This document shows positions 32,891-41,930 of a DNA stretch of 64,000 nt, piece by piece; the stretch's first letter is position 1, and each line of letters opens with the position of its first letter. This DNA comes from Streptomyces sp. 1222.5 (GTDB lineage Bacteria > Actinomycetota > Actinomycetes > Streptomycetales > Streptomycetaceae): positions 5,888,001-5,952,000 of the forward strand of contig NZ_FNSZ01000001.1 in assembly GCF_900105245.1 (NCBI RefSeq), read 5' to 3'. Under the pieces are notes generated by a model, which ran no database searches, was not told the DNA's origin, and saw only the letters and a program-made list of their open reading frames with translations. The position numbers were made by a program, and so were the translations under genes.

Positions 32891-34096
32891 CTATGCCTGG
32901 GCTTCACCATCGGCCAGACGCCCCAGGATGAGCGCGATCCGCAGTGTGAACGCGGATCGTACATCCGATGGCGACCAACCGGTGACATCAGTCACACGTC
33001 GGAGCCGGTAGCGCACGGTGTTCGGGTGAACGAAGAGCATGCGGGCCGCGCCTTCCAGGCTGCTCGCCTGCTCCAGGTAGACACTCAACGTTTCGAGGAG
33101 CGCCGAGCCCGCTTCCTCCAGTGGTCTGTAGATCTCCTCCACCAGCTGCTCGCGGGCGCCCGGATCGCCTGCGATCGCCCGCTCCGGCAGCAGATCGTCC
33201 GCCAGGACCGGCCTCGGGGCGTCCTGCCAGGCGGAACACGCCTTCAGGCCCGCGGCGGCGGCCTGCGCGGACCGCGTGGCGGCCAGCAGATCGGGGACGA
33301 CGGGCCCCGCGACGACCGGTCCCGCGGCGAACGGCCCGATCAGCGACTTGGCGACCGCGAGCGGATTGTCGCTGCCGCCGGCGATGACGACGAGCCGCGC
33401 CCCGAGGACCCCGGTGAGCACCTGCAGTTTGGCGTGCCGGGCGGCCCGCCGGATCGCCTCGACGGTCAGCTCGCTGTCCCCTTCGGGCGCGGTGCCGAGC
33501 ACCACGCACACGTGCTCCGGCGAGTTCCAGCCGAGCGCCGCGGCCCGGCTGACGGCGCCCTCGTCGGCCTCGCCGCTGAGTACCGCGTTCACCACGAGCG
33601 ACTCCAGCCGCGCGTCCCAGGCACCGCGTGCCTCGGCGGCCTGCGCGTACACCTGGGCTGTGGCGAAGGCGATCTCCCGGGCGTACACGAGCAGCGCCTC
33701 GCGCAGCACGCTCTCGTCGCCGGGGGCGGCCACCTCCTCGATGGCGCTCTCCATGACCTCGATGGTGGTCCGCACCATCTCCACGGTCTGCCGCAGCGTG
33801 ATCGCCCGCGTCAGCTCGCGCGGCGCGGTGCCGAAGACGTCGGTGGAGATCGCCTGCGGGGCGTCCGGGTGCCGGAACCACTCCGTGAAGGCCGCGATGC
33901 CCGCCTGCGCCACGAGCCCGATCCAGGAACGGTTCTCCGGAGGCATGGCCCGGTACCACGACAGGGTCTCGTCCATGCGCGCGATGGCCTGCGCCGCGAG
34001 ACTCCCGGCGGACCTCTCCAGCCGCTTCAGGGTCGCGGCGTGCGGATGGAAGCCGTGTGCTGCGGGATCGCTGCTGTGGGATTCGGGTTCGGGCAC
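32891..34096 (-). CDS. fasR: FasR-type activator of the fatty-acid synthesis operon (PucR/CdaR class)
   Basis: The 401-residue regulator has a C-terminal PucR-type helix-turn-helix (LETLSVYLEQASSLEGAARMLFVHPNTVRYRLRRVTDVTGWSPSDVRSAFTLRIAL) and an N-terminal RsbT/GGDEF-like regulatory region. Its position directly upstream of fabD matches FasR, the characterised activator of the fab operon in Streptomyces coelicolor. It is likely to respond to lipid status. It is divergent from the pirin gene. Confidence 0.93.
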   Translation of the reverse strand: MPEPESHSSDPAAHGFHPHAATLKRLERSAGSLAAQAIARMDETLSWYRAMPPENRSWIGLVAQAGIAAFTEWFRHPDAPQAISTDVFGTAPRELTRAITLRQTVEMVRTTIEVMESAIEEVAAPGDESVLREALLVYAREIAFATAQVYAQAAEARGAWDARLESLVVNAVLSGEADEGAVSRAAALGWNSPEHVCVVLGTAPEGDSELTVEAIRRAARHAKLQVLTGVLGARLVVIAGGSDNPLAVAKSLIGPFAAGPVVAGPVVPDLLAATRSAQAAAAGLKACSAWQDAPRPVLADDLLPERAIAGDPGAREQLVEEIYRPLEEAGSALLETLSVYLEQASSLEGAARMLFVHPNTVRYRLRRVTDVTGWSPSDVRSAFTLRIALILGRLADGEAQA

Positions 34097-34193
34097 GGGG
34101 ACAAGACTGCCTTATCCGGACGCCGGGGTGCGCTGCCGGGTCGTGGTTGCCCGTACCGAGACCTTCGCGGCGGCGACTACCGTGGTGTCCGTG

Positions 34194-34847
34194 ATGGACG
34201 TACGGCGCGCCGGTGAGCGCTACCGCGGAGGGGACCCCGGGGCGGGGATCGACTCCCACCACGCCTTCTCCTTCGGCCCGCACTACGACCCGGACAATCT
34301 GCGCTTCGGCGCGATGATCGCCTGCAACGAGGAGCGGCTGGCGCCGGGCGCCGGTTTCGACGAACACCCGCACAGCCACACCGAGATCGTGACCTGGGTG
34401 GTCGAGGGCGAACTGACCCACCGCGACTCCACCGGGCACGAGACGACGGTGCGCCCCGGCGACGTCCAGCACCTCAGCTCGGCGGCGGGCGTCCGGCACG
34501 TGGAACGCAACGGCGGTGCCGGCCCGCTCACCTTCGTCCAGACCTGGCTGGCCCCGTCGGCCCCGGGCGGCGCCCCCGCCTACGAACTGGTCCCCGGCAT
34601 CGCCGACTCCACGCCGTACGCCGTCGCCGGGGCCGCCGCCCTGCTGCACGTGCGCCGCCTGGCACCGGGGGAGCGGGCCGCCGTACCGGACGCCGCGTAC
34701 GTGTACGCGCACGTGGTGCGCGGGGACGTACGGCTCGCGGGCGAGGAACTGCGCCCCGGCGACGCGGCGCGGATCACCGGGGCGAAGGGCCTGGAGGTGA
34801 CGGGGGTCACGGCGGCGGAACTGCTGCTGTGGGAGCTGTCGCGGTGA
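34194..34847 (+). CDS. Pirin-family bicupin protein
   Basis: This 217-residue cupin starts MDVRRAGERYRGGDPGAGIDSHHAFSFGPHYDP. The metal-binding residues are in DEHPHSHTEIVTWVVEGELTHRDSTG (histidines and a glutamate). Pirins bind Fe2+ and some have quercetinase or redox-sensing activity. The ATG at 34194 is used, but GTG codons at 34182, 34185 and 34191 in the same frame are possible starts and no Shine-Dalgarno is seen, so the mRNA may be leaderless. It is divergent from fasR by 97 bp. Confidence 0.88.
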   Translation: MDVRRAGERYRGGDPGAGIDSHHAFSFGPHYDPDNLRFGAMIACNEERLAPGAGFDEHPHSHTEIVTWVVEGELTHRDSTGHETTVRPGDVQHLSSAAGVRHVERNGGAGPLTFVQTWLAPSAPGGAPAYELVPGIADSTPYAVAGAAALLHVRRLAPGERAAVPDAAYVYAHVVRGDVRLAGEELRPGDAARITGAKGLEVTGVTAAELLLWELSR

Positions 34848-34863
34848 GCCCCGCCGCGCCCGC

Positions 34864-36915
34864 TCATTCCTTGGTGGACGGCTCCTCGGCGTTGCGCCAC
34901 ACCGTGACGTCCACCGTCATGTAGTCGCCCAGGTCGGACTTGGGGGCGGTGCCCTGGAAGGTGACCAGGGCGATGTGCCCGGAGGTGGTGTGCACGCACA
35001 GCTGCGAACCCCGGGACAGCTGCGAGAGCTTGGCCTGCTCGGCGTACCGGGTCTCGGTCCGGCAGGTGTCGAGCGAGCCCTGCTGCGCGTTGTTCAGCAG
35101 GACGATCTTCTTGCCGCTGCTGCCGAGGATCTTCTCGTCGTCGAAGCTGCCGCTCTCGTAGAACAGGTCGGCGTCGTCGACGTACTGGGCGCCGACGTCG
35201 TCGTAGAGCGGCTTGGGCGGCGAGTCCGCGAACCGCACGTAGTAGTTCATCGGGATGTCGATGCCCTTGAAGCTGATCGGCTCGGGGTCGGGCCGGGCCG
35301 AGGAACCGACCGCCGAGCCGGAGTCCGAGTCGGAGCCGGAACCCGAGCCGGAGTCCGTGCCGGGGGTCGCGTCCGGTGAGGCGCCGGAGTGTGCGGCCGA
35401 GCCCTTCGCGGAGCTGTCGCCGGCCTTGTCCTTCGTGTCCTTGCCCATCTGGGTCAGGTACACGGCGGCGCCACCGCCGACCAGCACCGCCGCCACGACG
35501 ACCGCGGCGATCAGTCCGAGCCGTCCCTTGCGCTTCGGCTTCTGACGCGGACCCGGCTGCGGCTGCGCGCCGGGCCACGGAGCGGCCGGTCCGGCCGCGG
35601 CCGGCGGGCCGTACGACTGCGGGGGCACCGGAGTGTGCTGCGCCGGGGTGTGGTGCGCGGCCGCGGGCGGCGGGGTGGGGGAGGCGGCGGCAGGCGCCGG
35701 CGTGTGCTGCGCCGGCGTCGGCGGCGGGGTGTGCGGTGCGGTGGCCGGCGGGGCGGGGCTGGCGGACACCGTCGGCATGGCGTGCGGGGCCGGCTGGTCG
35801 GCGTGGGTCACCGGAGCGGTCGGCGGCGGCGCCGGCACCGCCGCGGTGGGCGTGCCCGTGGGCGGGGTGGCCGGCGGTGCCGGCGTCGCGGTGGCGGGCC
35901 GGGTCACCGGTGCGGTCGCCGGGAGCGGCGTCACCCCCGCGGCCGGCTGGGTCACCGGCGCGGTCGCGGGCGGGGCCTGGGTGGGGGCGGCCGGCTGGGC
36001 CGCCAGCGCGGCGGACGCCGAGACCCGCCGGGTGATCTGCGTGCCGATGGCCGCCGGCAGCCACTCCCCGGACTGGCGCAGTCCGCCGGGGGACGCCTCC
36101 TGGCACAGCGTGATGATCTCCGCCGGGGAAGGCCGGTCCGCCGGGTCCTTCGCCAGGCAGCGGGCGATGAACCCGAGGGCGTCCGGGAGGCCGCCGAGGT
36201 CCGGCTCCTCGTGGACGATCCGGTACAGCACGGCGTGCGAGGGCCCGTCGCCGTAGGCACCGGAGCCGCGGGCCGCGAACGCGGCGACCTGGCCGAGCGC
36301 GAACACGTCCGAGGCGGGGGTGATCTCCCTCCCGGCGGCCTGCTCGGGCGACATGAAGGCGGGGGTGCCGACGGAGACGCCGGTGCCGGTGAGCGCGGTG
36401 GCGTCGGTGGCCCGCGCGATGCCGAAGTCGATGACCCGGGGGCCGTCCCCGGCGAGCAGCACGTTGGACGGCTTCAGGTCACGGTGCACGATGCCCGCGG
36501 CGTGGATGACCGACAGCGCCTCCGCGACACCCGCGACGAGCAGGAGCAGGGTGGGCACGGGGAGCGGGCCGTGCTCGGTGACGGCCGCCGCCAGCGAGGG
36601 GCCCGGTACGTAGGCGGTGGCCAGCCAGGGCCGCTCGCCCTCGGTGTCGTAGTCGATGACCGGCGCGGTGTACAGGCCCTGGACGCGCTGCGCGGCCTGG
36701 ACCTCCTGCCGGAACCTGCGGCGGAACTCGGGGTGCTCGCTCAGCTCCGGCCGGATCGTCTTGAGGGCGATCGGGTGCCCGCCCGGGGTGTACGACAGGT
36801 ACACCGTGCCCATGCCGCCGGATCCGAGGCGTGCCGCGAGCCGGTAGGCCGCCACCGCCTGTGGGTCACCGCTCTCCAACGGCCGGAACTGGCCGTCCGT
36901 CTGCAGGCCGCCCAT
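34864..36915 (-). CDS. Membrane-anchored Ser/Thr protein kinase (PknB-like, Hanks type)
   Basis: The 683-residue protein has an N-terminal eukaryotic-type kinase domain: glycine loop LGSGGMGTVYL, ALKTIRPEL lysine, HRDLKPSNVLL catalytic loop, VIDFGIARA, and SPEQ in GTPAFMSPEQAAGR. A long Pro/Ala/Thr linker follows, then one transmembrane helix (LGLIAAVVVAAVLVGGGAAVYL). The extracellular domain has two cysteines (LDTCRTETRY, SQLCVHTTSGH) and no PASTA repeats. The end TFQGTAPKSDLGDYMTVDVTVW could be a sensor. ATG 36915 gives better spacing from GGGGG than the GTG at 36918. Ligand and targets are unknown. Confidence 0.93.
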   Translation of the reverse strand: MGGLQTDGQFRPLESGDPQAVAAYRLAARLGSGGMGTVYLSYTPGGHPIALKTIRPELSEHPEFRRRFRQEVQAAQRVQGLYTAPVIDYDTEGERPWLATAYVPGPSLAAAVTEHGPLPVPTLLLLVAGVAEALSVIHAAGIVHRDLKPSNVLLAGDGPRVIDFGIARATDATALTGTGVSVGTPAFMSPEQAAGREITPASDVFALGQVAAFAARGSGAYGDGPSHAVLYRIVHEEPDLGGLPDALGFIARCLAKDPADRPSPAEIITLCQEASPGGLRQSGEWLPAAIGTQITRRVSASAALAAQPAAPTQAPPATAPVTQPAAGVTPLPATAPVTRPATATPAPPATPPTGTPTAAVPAPPPTAPVTHADQPAPHAMPTVSASPAPPATAPHTPPPTPAQHTPAPAAASPTPPPAAAHHTPAQHTPVPPQSYGPPAAAGPAAPWPGAQPQPGPRQKPKRKGRLGLIAAVVVAAVLVGGGAAVYLTQMGKDTKDKAGDSSAKGSAAHSGASPDATPGTDSGSGSGSDSDSGSAVGSSARPDPEPISFKGIDIPMNYYVRFADSPPKPLYDDVGAQYVDDADLFYESGSFDDEKILGSSGKKIVLLNNAQQGSLDTCRTETRYAEQAKLSQLSRGSQLCVHTTSGHIALVTFQGTAPKSDLGDYMTVDVTVWRNAEEPSTKE

Positions 36916-36979
36916 CACTTACCCCCGATGCCCTGTGCCGGTAATTCGCTTGTGCACGGGGGAGGTTAGCGGACACCGA

Positions 36980-37807
36980 TCAGTGCGCGCCGCGTGTCTC
37001 GCCAAGGACCGCGTCCGTGAACACCGGCCACACCTCGACGGCCCAGGGCCCGAACGCCCGGTCCGTCAGGGCGACGGCGGCCAGCCCGGCGTCGGGGTCG
37101 AGCCACAGGAACGTACCGGACTGCCCGAAGTGGCCGAAGGTCCGCGGCGAGGAGGAACCGCCGGTCCAGTGCGGGGACTTGCCGTCGCGGATCTCGAAAC
37201 CGAGCCCCCAGTCGTTGGGGTTCTGGTGCCCGTACCCAGGCAGCACTCCCTTGGTGCCCGGGTACTGCACGGTCATCGCGTCCGCGACCGTGCGCGGGTC
37301 CAGCAGCCGCGGCGTCTGCACCTCCGCCGCGAACCGCAGCAGGTCCTCGACCGTCGAGACGCCGTCCTTGGCCGGGGACCCCTCCAGCGAGGTGGCCGTC
37401 ATCCCCAGCGGCTCCAGCACGGCCTGCCGCAGGTACTCCGCGAACGGGATGTCCGTCGCCTTGGCGATGTGGTCCCCCAGCTGCTCGAACCCGGCGTTGG
37501 AGTACAGCCGCCGCTCCCCGGGCGGGGCGGTCACCCGGTGCTCGTCGAAGGCAAGACCGGAGGTGTGCGCGAGCAGATGCCGGACCGTGGACCCGGGCGG
37601 GCCGGCCGGCTCGTCCAGCTCGACCGCCCCCTCCTCGTACGCGACCAGCGCCGCGTAGGCGGCCAGCGGCTTGGTGACCGAGGCGAGCGGGAAGCGGTGC
37701 CCTACGGGTCCGTGGGTCCCGAGGACGGTCCCGTCGGCTCGTACGACACCCGCCGCGGCGGTGGGGACGGGCCAGTTCTCGATCAGCGCCAGGCTCTGCA
37801 ACGACAT
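36980..37807 (-). CDS. Beta-lactamase-like serine hydrolase
   Basis: A 275-residue class C-type hydrolase without signal peptide. The catalytic Ser/Lys pair is in PLASVTKPLAAYAAL, the tyrosine motif in LYSNAGFEQLGDHI (YxN), and the third motif in HFGQSGTFLWLDP. These complete the penicillin-recognising fold. Probably an esterase or D-amino-peptidase-like enzyme. It is followed 64 bp downstream by the kinase gene and preceded, on the same strand, by a GNAT gene 19 bp away, suggesting cotranscription. Confidence 0.9.
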   Translation of the reverse strand: MSLQSLALIENWPVPTAAAGVVRADGTVLGTHGPVGHRFPLASVTKPLAAYAALVAYEEGAVELDEPAGPPGSTVRHLLAHTSGLAFDEHRVTAPPGERRLYSNAGFEQLGDHIAKATDIPFAEYLRQAVLEPLGMTATSLEGSPAKDGVSTVEDLLRFAAEVQTPRLLDPRTVADAMTVQYPGTKGVLPGYGHQNPNDWGLGFEIRDGKSPHWTGGSSSPRTFGHFGQSGTFLWLDPDAGLAAVALTDRAFGPWAVEVWPVFTDAVLGETRGAH

Positions 37808-37826
37808 GCCGCCGAGCCTATGCGGC

Positions 37827-38300
37827 TCACAGCTCCAGCCGCATCGAGGGGTCGGGCTTGCGCACGAAGCCGAGCGAGGCGTACAGCGGCTCGGCCGCGG
37901 CGGAGGCGTTGAGGTCGACCTGCCGGGCCCCGCGCACCCGGAACCACTCCAGCAGTTCCTCCACGCACGCGCGCGCGTGGCCGCGCCGGCGGGCGTCCGG
38001 GTCGGTGGCGACGCTGAAGACGTGGCCGACCCGCCCGTGCGGATTGCCGGTCCGCCCGATGCGGTACTCCAGCGCCCCGGCCGCCAGCGCGGCCAGCGCC
38101 CCGGGCCGGCCGGGACGCTCGACGACGAAGGCGACGAAGTCCCCGTCCGTGTCGGCGAGCCGGTCCCGCAGCGTCGGCAGGGACTCCGCGTGCCAGTCGG
38201 TCGGGCCGCCACCCGACTCGAACATCGAATCGATCATCACCTGCCGCAGACGCAGGACCTCGGCGGCGTCCTCGGGCAGGGCCCGTCGTACGAGACTCAT
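37827..38300 (-). CDS. GNAT-family N-acetyltransferase
   Basis: This 157-residue acetyl-CoA-dependent acetyltransferase starts MSLVRRALPEDAAEVLRLRQVMIDSMF. The acetyl-CoA binding motif A is VFSVATDPDARRRGHARACVEELLEWF (RRxGxA), and NASAAAEPLYASLGFVRKPDPSMRLEL closes the fold. The ATG at 38300 is the family-like start; the longer frame would run into the merR promoter. The acceptor substrate is unknown. Confidence 0.9.
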   Translation of the reverse strand: MSLVRRALPEDAAEVLRLRQVMIDSMFESGGGPTDWHAESLPTLRDRLADTDGDFVAFVVERPGRPGALAALAAGALEYRIGRTGNPHGRVGHVFSVATDPDARRRGHARACVEELLEWFRVRGARQVDLNASAAAEPLYASLGFVRKPDPSMRLEL

Positions 38301-38360
38301 GGGCCGCACGCTAATCACCGGCCCCCGCGTCCGTCCCGTGGATTTCCTACCCGGGTCCGC

Positions 38361-38391
38361 TTGCTTGGAGTGCACTCGAAGGTCATAGCGT
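38361..38391 (+). promoter_or_regulatory. MerR-type promoter with operator inside a 19-bp spacer
   Basis: TTGCTT (38361-38366) and TAGCGT (38386-38391) are separated by 19 bp, the over-long spacing typical of MerR-controlled promoters. The dyad CTTGGAGTG/CACTCGAAG (38364-38381, one mismatch) lies across it. The -10 ends six bases before the merR ATG at 38398, so the transcript is probably leaderless. Confidence 0.75.
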
Positions 38392-38397
38392 GGGGGC

Positions 38398-38913
38398 ATG
38401 ACGGTGATGCAGACCACGCCAGCGGACACCGCGCCCACCGACCCCGTCGACATCTGCGCCGCACCGCCCCGGCGCCATCCACGCCCCGACGGCCAGGACC
38501 GCTACACGATCAGCGAGGTCGTCGCGTTCACCGGCCTCACCGCGCACACCCTGCGCTGGTACGAGCGGATCGGCCTGATGCCGCACGTCGACCGCTCGCA
38601 CACCGGCCAGCGCCGCTACAGCAACCGCGACCTGGACTGGCTGGACTTCGTGGGCAAACTGCGGCTGACCGGCATGCCGGTGGCGGACATGGTCCGCTAC
38701 GCGGAACTGGTGCGGGAGGGCGAGAGCACGTACGCGGAGCGGCGGGAGTTGCTGGAGTCGACCCGCAAGGACGTGCTGGCCCGGATCGCGGAACTGCACG
38801 ACACCCTCGGGGTCCTGGACCGGAAGATCAGCTTCTACGCCACGGAGACGCCGGCACCGGACACCCTGCGCCCCCCGGCCGACACCCTGCGCCCCGCGGC
38901 CGACGGCCGCTAG
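38398..38913 (+). CDS. MerR-family transcriptional regulator
   Basis: The 171-residue protein has the MerR winged helix at residues 35-105 (YTISEVVAFTGLTAHTLRWYERIGLMPHVDRSHTGQRRYSNRDLDWLDFVGKLRLTGMPVADMVRYAELVREG) and a dimerisation coil (LLESTRKDVLARIAELHDTLGVLDRKISFYA). No metal-binding cysteines are present at the C-terminus, so it is more like the small-molecule or NmlR-type regulators. A 34-residue extension precedes the HTH. It probably regulates itself through the dyad in its promoter; no target gene follows in operon. Confidence 0.92.
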   Translation: MTVMQTTPADTAPTDPVDICAAPPRRHPRPDGQDRYTISEVVAFTGLTAHTLRWYERIGLMPHVDRSHTGQRRYSNRDLDWLDFVGKLRLTGMPVADMVRYAELVREGESTYAERRELLESTRKDVLARIAELHDTLGVLDRKISFYATETPAPDTLRPPADTLRPAADGR

Positions 38914-39755
38914 AGCTCGGCCAGCAGCTCGGCCTTCTTCGACGAGAACTCCTCGTCCGTGACCAGCCCCGCCTGGTGCAGCTCCCCGAGGTGCCGGATC
39001 CGCTCGGCGATGTCGGCGGGGTCCCGGCGCGCCGGCACCAGCACCGCCGACGTCGGCCGGGTCCGGACCGCCGCCAGTACGGCCGCCGCGAACGGCAGCG
39101 ACTCGTGCACCGGCCCGTACCCGAGCCCGAAGACCACCGAGGCCGGGTCCTGGTCGGGCTGGGCCGGCCGCTCGGCGCCCGCCTCGCGCGGCAGCAGGCG
39201 CAGGTGCCCCTCGAAGACCTCCGGCGAGCGCCACTCCACCCCGCTCAGCCCGGCCACCGGGAAGCTCTGGTCGCCGGCCTTCCACTTCGCCGAGGAGGCA
39301 CCGGTCCAGGACCAGCGGAACTGCACCGACGTGCCGTCGAAGGAGGCCTTGGCGTCGGCGGCCTTGAAGTGCAGCGGCGCCTCGGGCACCGCGACCAGGT
39401 GCCGGTCCACGGGGCCGGAACCGGTCAGCAGGCCCTTCACCTCGTCCGCGTAGTACTCGGCGAGGGTCTCCCGGTCGGCGGACAGCACGAGCCGGTACGG
39501 GTCGGAGCCCTCCTTGAGCTGGCCGGCGGCCGCCTCCATCAGCGGGTCGGCGCCGGCCCGGGGCACGAGGCGCAGGACGACGGTGCCGCGCCTGCCCGGC
39601 GTGAGCGTCACGTCCTCGACCGCGGACAGCGGGATGCGCCGTTCCCCGAGTGCCTGGAAGAGCCTGGGTGTTCGAATCCCCCGTTCGTAGCGGATGAACA
39701 CGGAGTCGGACTCGAACCCCCAGACGGCATGAAAACCCGCCAGTACGTCACCCAT
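38910..39755 (-). CDS. DUF4429 protein with C-terminal SHOCT-like helix
   Basis: This 281-residue protein begins MGDVLAGFHAVWGFESDSVFIRYERGIRTPRLFQALGERRIPL and contains two PH-like DUF4429 repeats (second near SFDGTSVQFRWSWTGASSAKWKAGDQSFPVAGLSGVEWRSP). It ends with ADIAERIRHLGELHQAGLVTDEEFSSKKAELLAEL, a SHOCT short C-terminal domain. SHOCT domains are thought to mediate oligomerisation. The stop codon overlaps the convergent merR stop (CTAG, 38910-38913). The function is unknown. Confidence 0.9.
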   Translation of the reverse strand: MGDVLAGFHAVWGFESDSVFIRYERGIRTPRLFQALGERRIPLSAVEDVTLTPGRRGTVVLRLVPRAGADPLMEAAAGQLKEGSDPYRLVLSADRETLAEYYADEVKGLLTGSGPVDRHLVAVPEAPLHFKAADAKASFDGTSVQFRWSWTGASSAKWKAGDQSFPVAGLSGVEWRSPEVFEGHLRLLPREAGAERPAQPDQDPASVVFGLGYGPVHESLPFAAAVLAAVRTRPTSAVLVPARRDPADIAERIRHLGELHQAGLVTDEEFSSKKAELLAEL

Positions 39756-39821
39756 GCGGCTCATCGTATGCGGCACGTGCTCCTCCGTCGCCACCCGCGC
39801 AGACCGCACTTCCTGTTGTCT

Positions 39822-41039
39822 CTACGCGCGTCCGGCCGTCGTCGTGCCGGGCAGACCGGCCCGGCACGCATCGTTCTCATGGGCACACGTCACCGCGTCG
39901 TACGCCCCCACGCCGACGTCGGCGAGGTTGCGCAGGCTGTCCGTGCCCGGCTGGAAATAGCCGGCGTGCCCCTGCGCGTCCCGCGCGGACAGCACCCGCG
40001 CGCCGAACGCCGAGGACACCGGGTCGGCCCCGTGCCCGAGCCCGCCGAGCTCCAGGTACGGCACGTCCTGGATCCAGTCCGTGGCGTCCCGCATGGCCCA
40101 CACCCGGGCCGTGGTGCCCAGCCGGTCGGCCCTGGTGACCCGCATGCCGGGGCTCGCGGCCACCGCTATGTCGGTCACCCGGCGCGGCATGTCGTGGGCG
40201 GCGACCCCGCAGACCACGGTGCCGTAGCTGTGGCAGACCATCGCCACGCGGGCGCGGCCCGGCAGCGCCCGCAGCAGGCCGTTCAGCCGCACGGCGCCCT
40301 CCTGGGCGCGCAGGCCGGTGGCCGCGTCCACACCGAGCCCGTCCGGCGCGGTGTAGTCGGCCCACGCGATCACGGCCGTACGCGTCGAGGGGCCGGCGTC
40401 GCGCTGGGCCGAGTAGAGCGCCTTGGCCATGCCGACCGGCGCCGTGTACCTGCGGTACGTCCGCTGGAAGGTGAGCAGGTCGGTGTCGACACCGGGGACG
40501 ACGACCGAGACCCGCTGCGCCCGGTCGAGGTTCCCGAAGACCTCCGCGATCCGGCCCGAACCGGCGGGGTCGAACGCGAGGATGTGCCGGCCGCGGCTCA
40601 GCAGCGACTCGTAGCGGTGCATGCGGCGTCCCGCGTCCTGCTGACCGGCCGCACTGAGCCGGTTGTCGTGCATGCGCTTCTTCTCCACCTTGCGGGCCTG
40701 GTCCAGCGCGATGTGGTTGGCCTTGTAGCGCAGGGTGACGGGCGCGCCGTTCATGTTGCCCACCGCGAGCGGGTAGCGGTGGGCGAGCCGGTCGCGGTCC
40801 GCGGCGGACAGCGAGGCGAAGAACCGGCCGAGCCGTGCCGGGGCGGACTCCGGGTCCGGCAGCGGGAAGCCGTGCACGCGACCGCGCTCCCATTTGGTGA
40901 GCGAGGCCTGCAGCGCGCCCGAGTCGCGGTGGCTGCGCATGGCGGTCCAGCCGGTGGTCGCGAGCATCACGAACACGACGGACAGCGCCAGCAGTGCGCG
41001 CCAGACGTTGAGGGGCGGGGAGGTGTCGAAGGAAGTCAC
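39822..41039 (-). CDS. DUF1023 alpha/beta hydrolase, membrane-anchored or secreted
   Basis: The 405-residue protein has an N-terminal hydrophobic segment (VWRALLALSVVFVMLATTGWTAM). A central serine-hydrolase domain carries the nucleophile elbow VAMVCHSYGTVVCG (GxSxG variant CHSYG). DUF1023 landmarks include RHILAFDPAGSGRIAEVFGNLDRAQRVSVVVPGVDTDL and FQPGTDSLRNLADVG, with likely catalytic Asp and His near the C-terminus. The start is GTG 41039. It is probably a secreted or surface esterase with unknown substrate. Confidence 0.9.
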   Translation of the reverse strand: MTSFDTSPPLNVWRALLALSVVFVMLATTGWTAMRSHRDSGALQASLTKWERGRVHGFPLPDPESAPARLGRFFASLSAADRDRLAHRYPLAVGNMNGAPVTLRYKANHIALDQARKVEKKRMHDNRLSAAGQQDAGRRMHRYESLLSRGRHILAFDPAGSGRIAEVFGNLDRAQRVSVVVPGVDTDLLTFQRTYRRYTAPVGMAKALYSAQRDAGPSTRTAVIAWADYTAPDGLGVDAATGLRAQEGAVRLNGLLRALPGRARVAMVCHSYGTVVCGVAAHDMPRRVTDIAVAASPGMRVTRADRLGTTARVWAMRDATDWIQDVPYLELGGLGHGADPVSSAFGARVLSARDAQGHAGYFQPGTDSLRNLADVGVGAYDAVTCAHENDACRAGLPGTTTAGRA

Positions 41040-41179
41040 TGGGAGGACACACTAGGAGAACGGGAGGGTCTCGGGGTAACCGAGTGACGGGGATCACGTT
41101 TCGGTGCGCACCGAACACTCGGCCGCTGGTCTGCGGGGCGGTCGACGGGTCGATCTTCGGGGATGCCCGGCCAACGACC

Positions 41180-41806
41180 TCAGACCGTGCGCCAGTTCCC
41201 GGTCAGCGCGGAACCCACCTGATCGAGGTACGCCGCGGTGAGCGTACGGATCGCCTCCAGGCTGAAGTCCCCGCCCGTGCTCCACTGCCGTTCGGTGACC
41301 CTTATCACCCCGCCGAACACGGCCACGGCCAGCCTCGGCCGCGGGTCGGCGTCCACGTCCACACCCTCGCGCTCGGCCAGCACGCGCGCGATCGTCTCCT
41401 CGGTCGCGGCCGAGCGGCGCAGATGGGCGGCGAGCAGTGCGGGCGTGGACTCGATCGTCCGGTACATGCGCAGGTAGAGCTCGACGGGGACGGCCGACTC
41501 GACGGTCTCCCGGATGGCGTCCCAGCCCTCCAGGACCGCCTGCCGCAGCGCCTCCATCGGCGCCTCGTGCGCCGGACGCCCGCGTACGGCGGCCACGAAG
41601 TGCGCCTCCGTCATCGCCTGGACCGCGAACGCGGCGTCCTCCTTGCCGGCGAAGTACCGGAAGAAGGTGCGCTGCGAGACGTCGACGGCCTCCGCGATCT
41701 CGTCGACGGTCGTGTGCTCGTACCCGTGCGTGGTGAAGAGTTCGAGAGCGGCCCGCAGCAGCGCCTCCCGGGTACGCCGCTTCTTGCGCTCGCGCAGCGT
41801 CTCCAT
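41180..41806 (-). CDS. TetR-family regulator, likely repressor of the adjacent efflux pump
   Basis: This 208-residue TetR regulator has the HTH RREALLRAALELFTTHGYEHTTVDEIAEAVDVSQRTFFRYFAGKEDAAF and a variable ligand domain. GGAAGAGAG precedes the ATG at 41806. It is divergent from a DHA2-type MFS exporter with 113 bp between them, the usual arrangement for a drug-responsive repressor. The intergenic DNA holds repeated CTGTCA motifs. Confidence 0.92.
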   Translation of the reverse strand: METLRERKKRRTREALLRAALELFTTHGYEHTTVDEIAEAVDVSQRTFFRYFAGKEDAAFAVQAMTEAHFVAAVRGRPAHEAPMEALRQAVLEGWDAIRETVESAVPVELYLRMYRTIESTPALLAAHLRRSAATEETIARVLAEREGVDVDADPRPRLAVAVFGGVIRVTERQWSTGGDFSLEAIRTLTAAYLDQVGSALTGNWRTV

Positions 41807-41854
41807 GGTCTCTCTTCCGTGAATTTCCGACCGGCTCGTCCCTTGTGCCGGTGT

Positions 41855-41930
41855 CCTGTCAGTTACCGACTAGTGAATTGGTCTGTCAACTGTCAGTGGC
41901 TGTCACTAACCTCGAAGGTATGACTAGTCA
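41855..41930. promoter_or_regulatory. Divergent promoter region with repeated CTGTCA and ACTAGT motifs
   Basis: CTGTCA occurs four times (41855, 41883, 41890 and 41900) and ACTAGT twice, once inside the palindrome TGACTAGTCA that overlaps the pump start codon (41921-41930). A -35-like CTGTCA (41883-41888) and a -10 TAACCT (41907-41912) are spaced 18 bp and end eight bases before the ATG, consistent with a leaderless pump mRNA. Confidence 0.55.
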
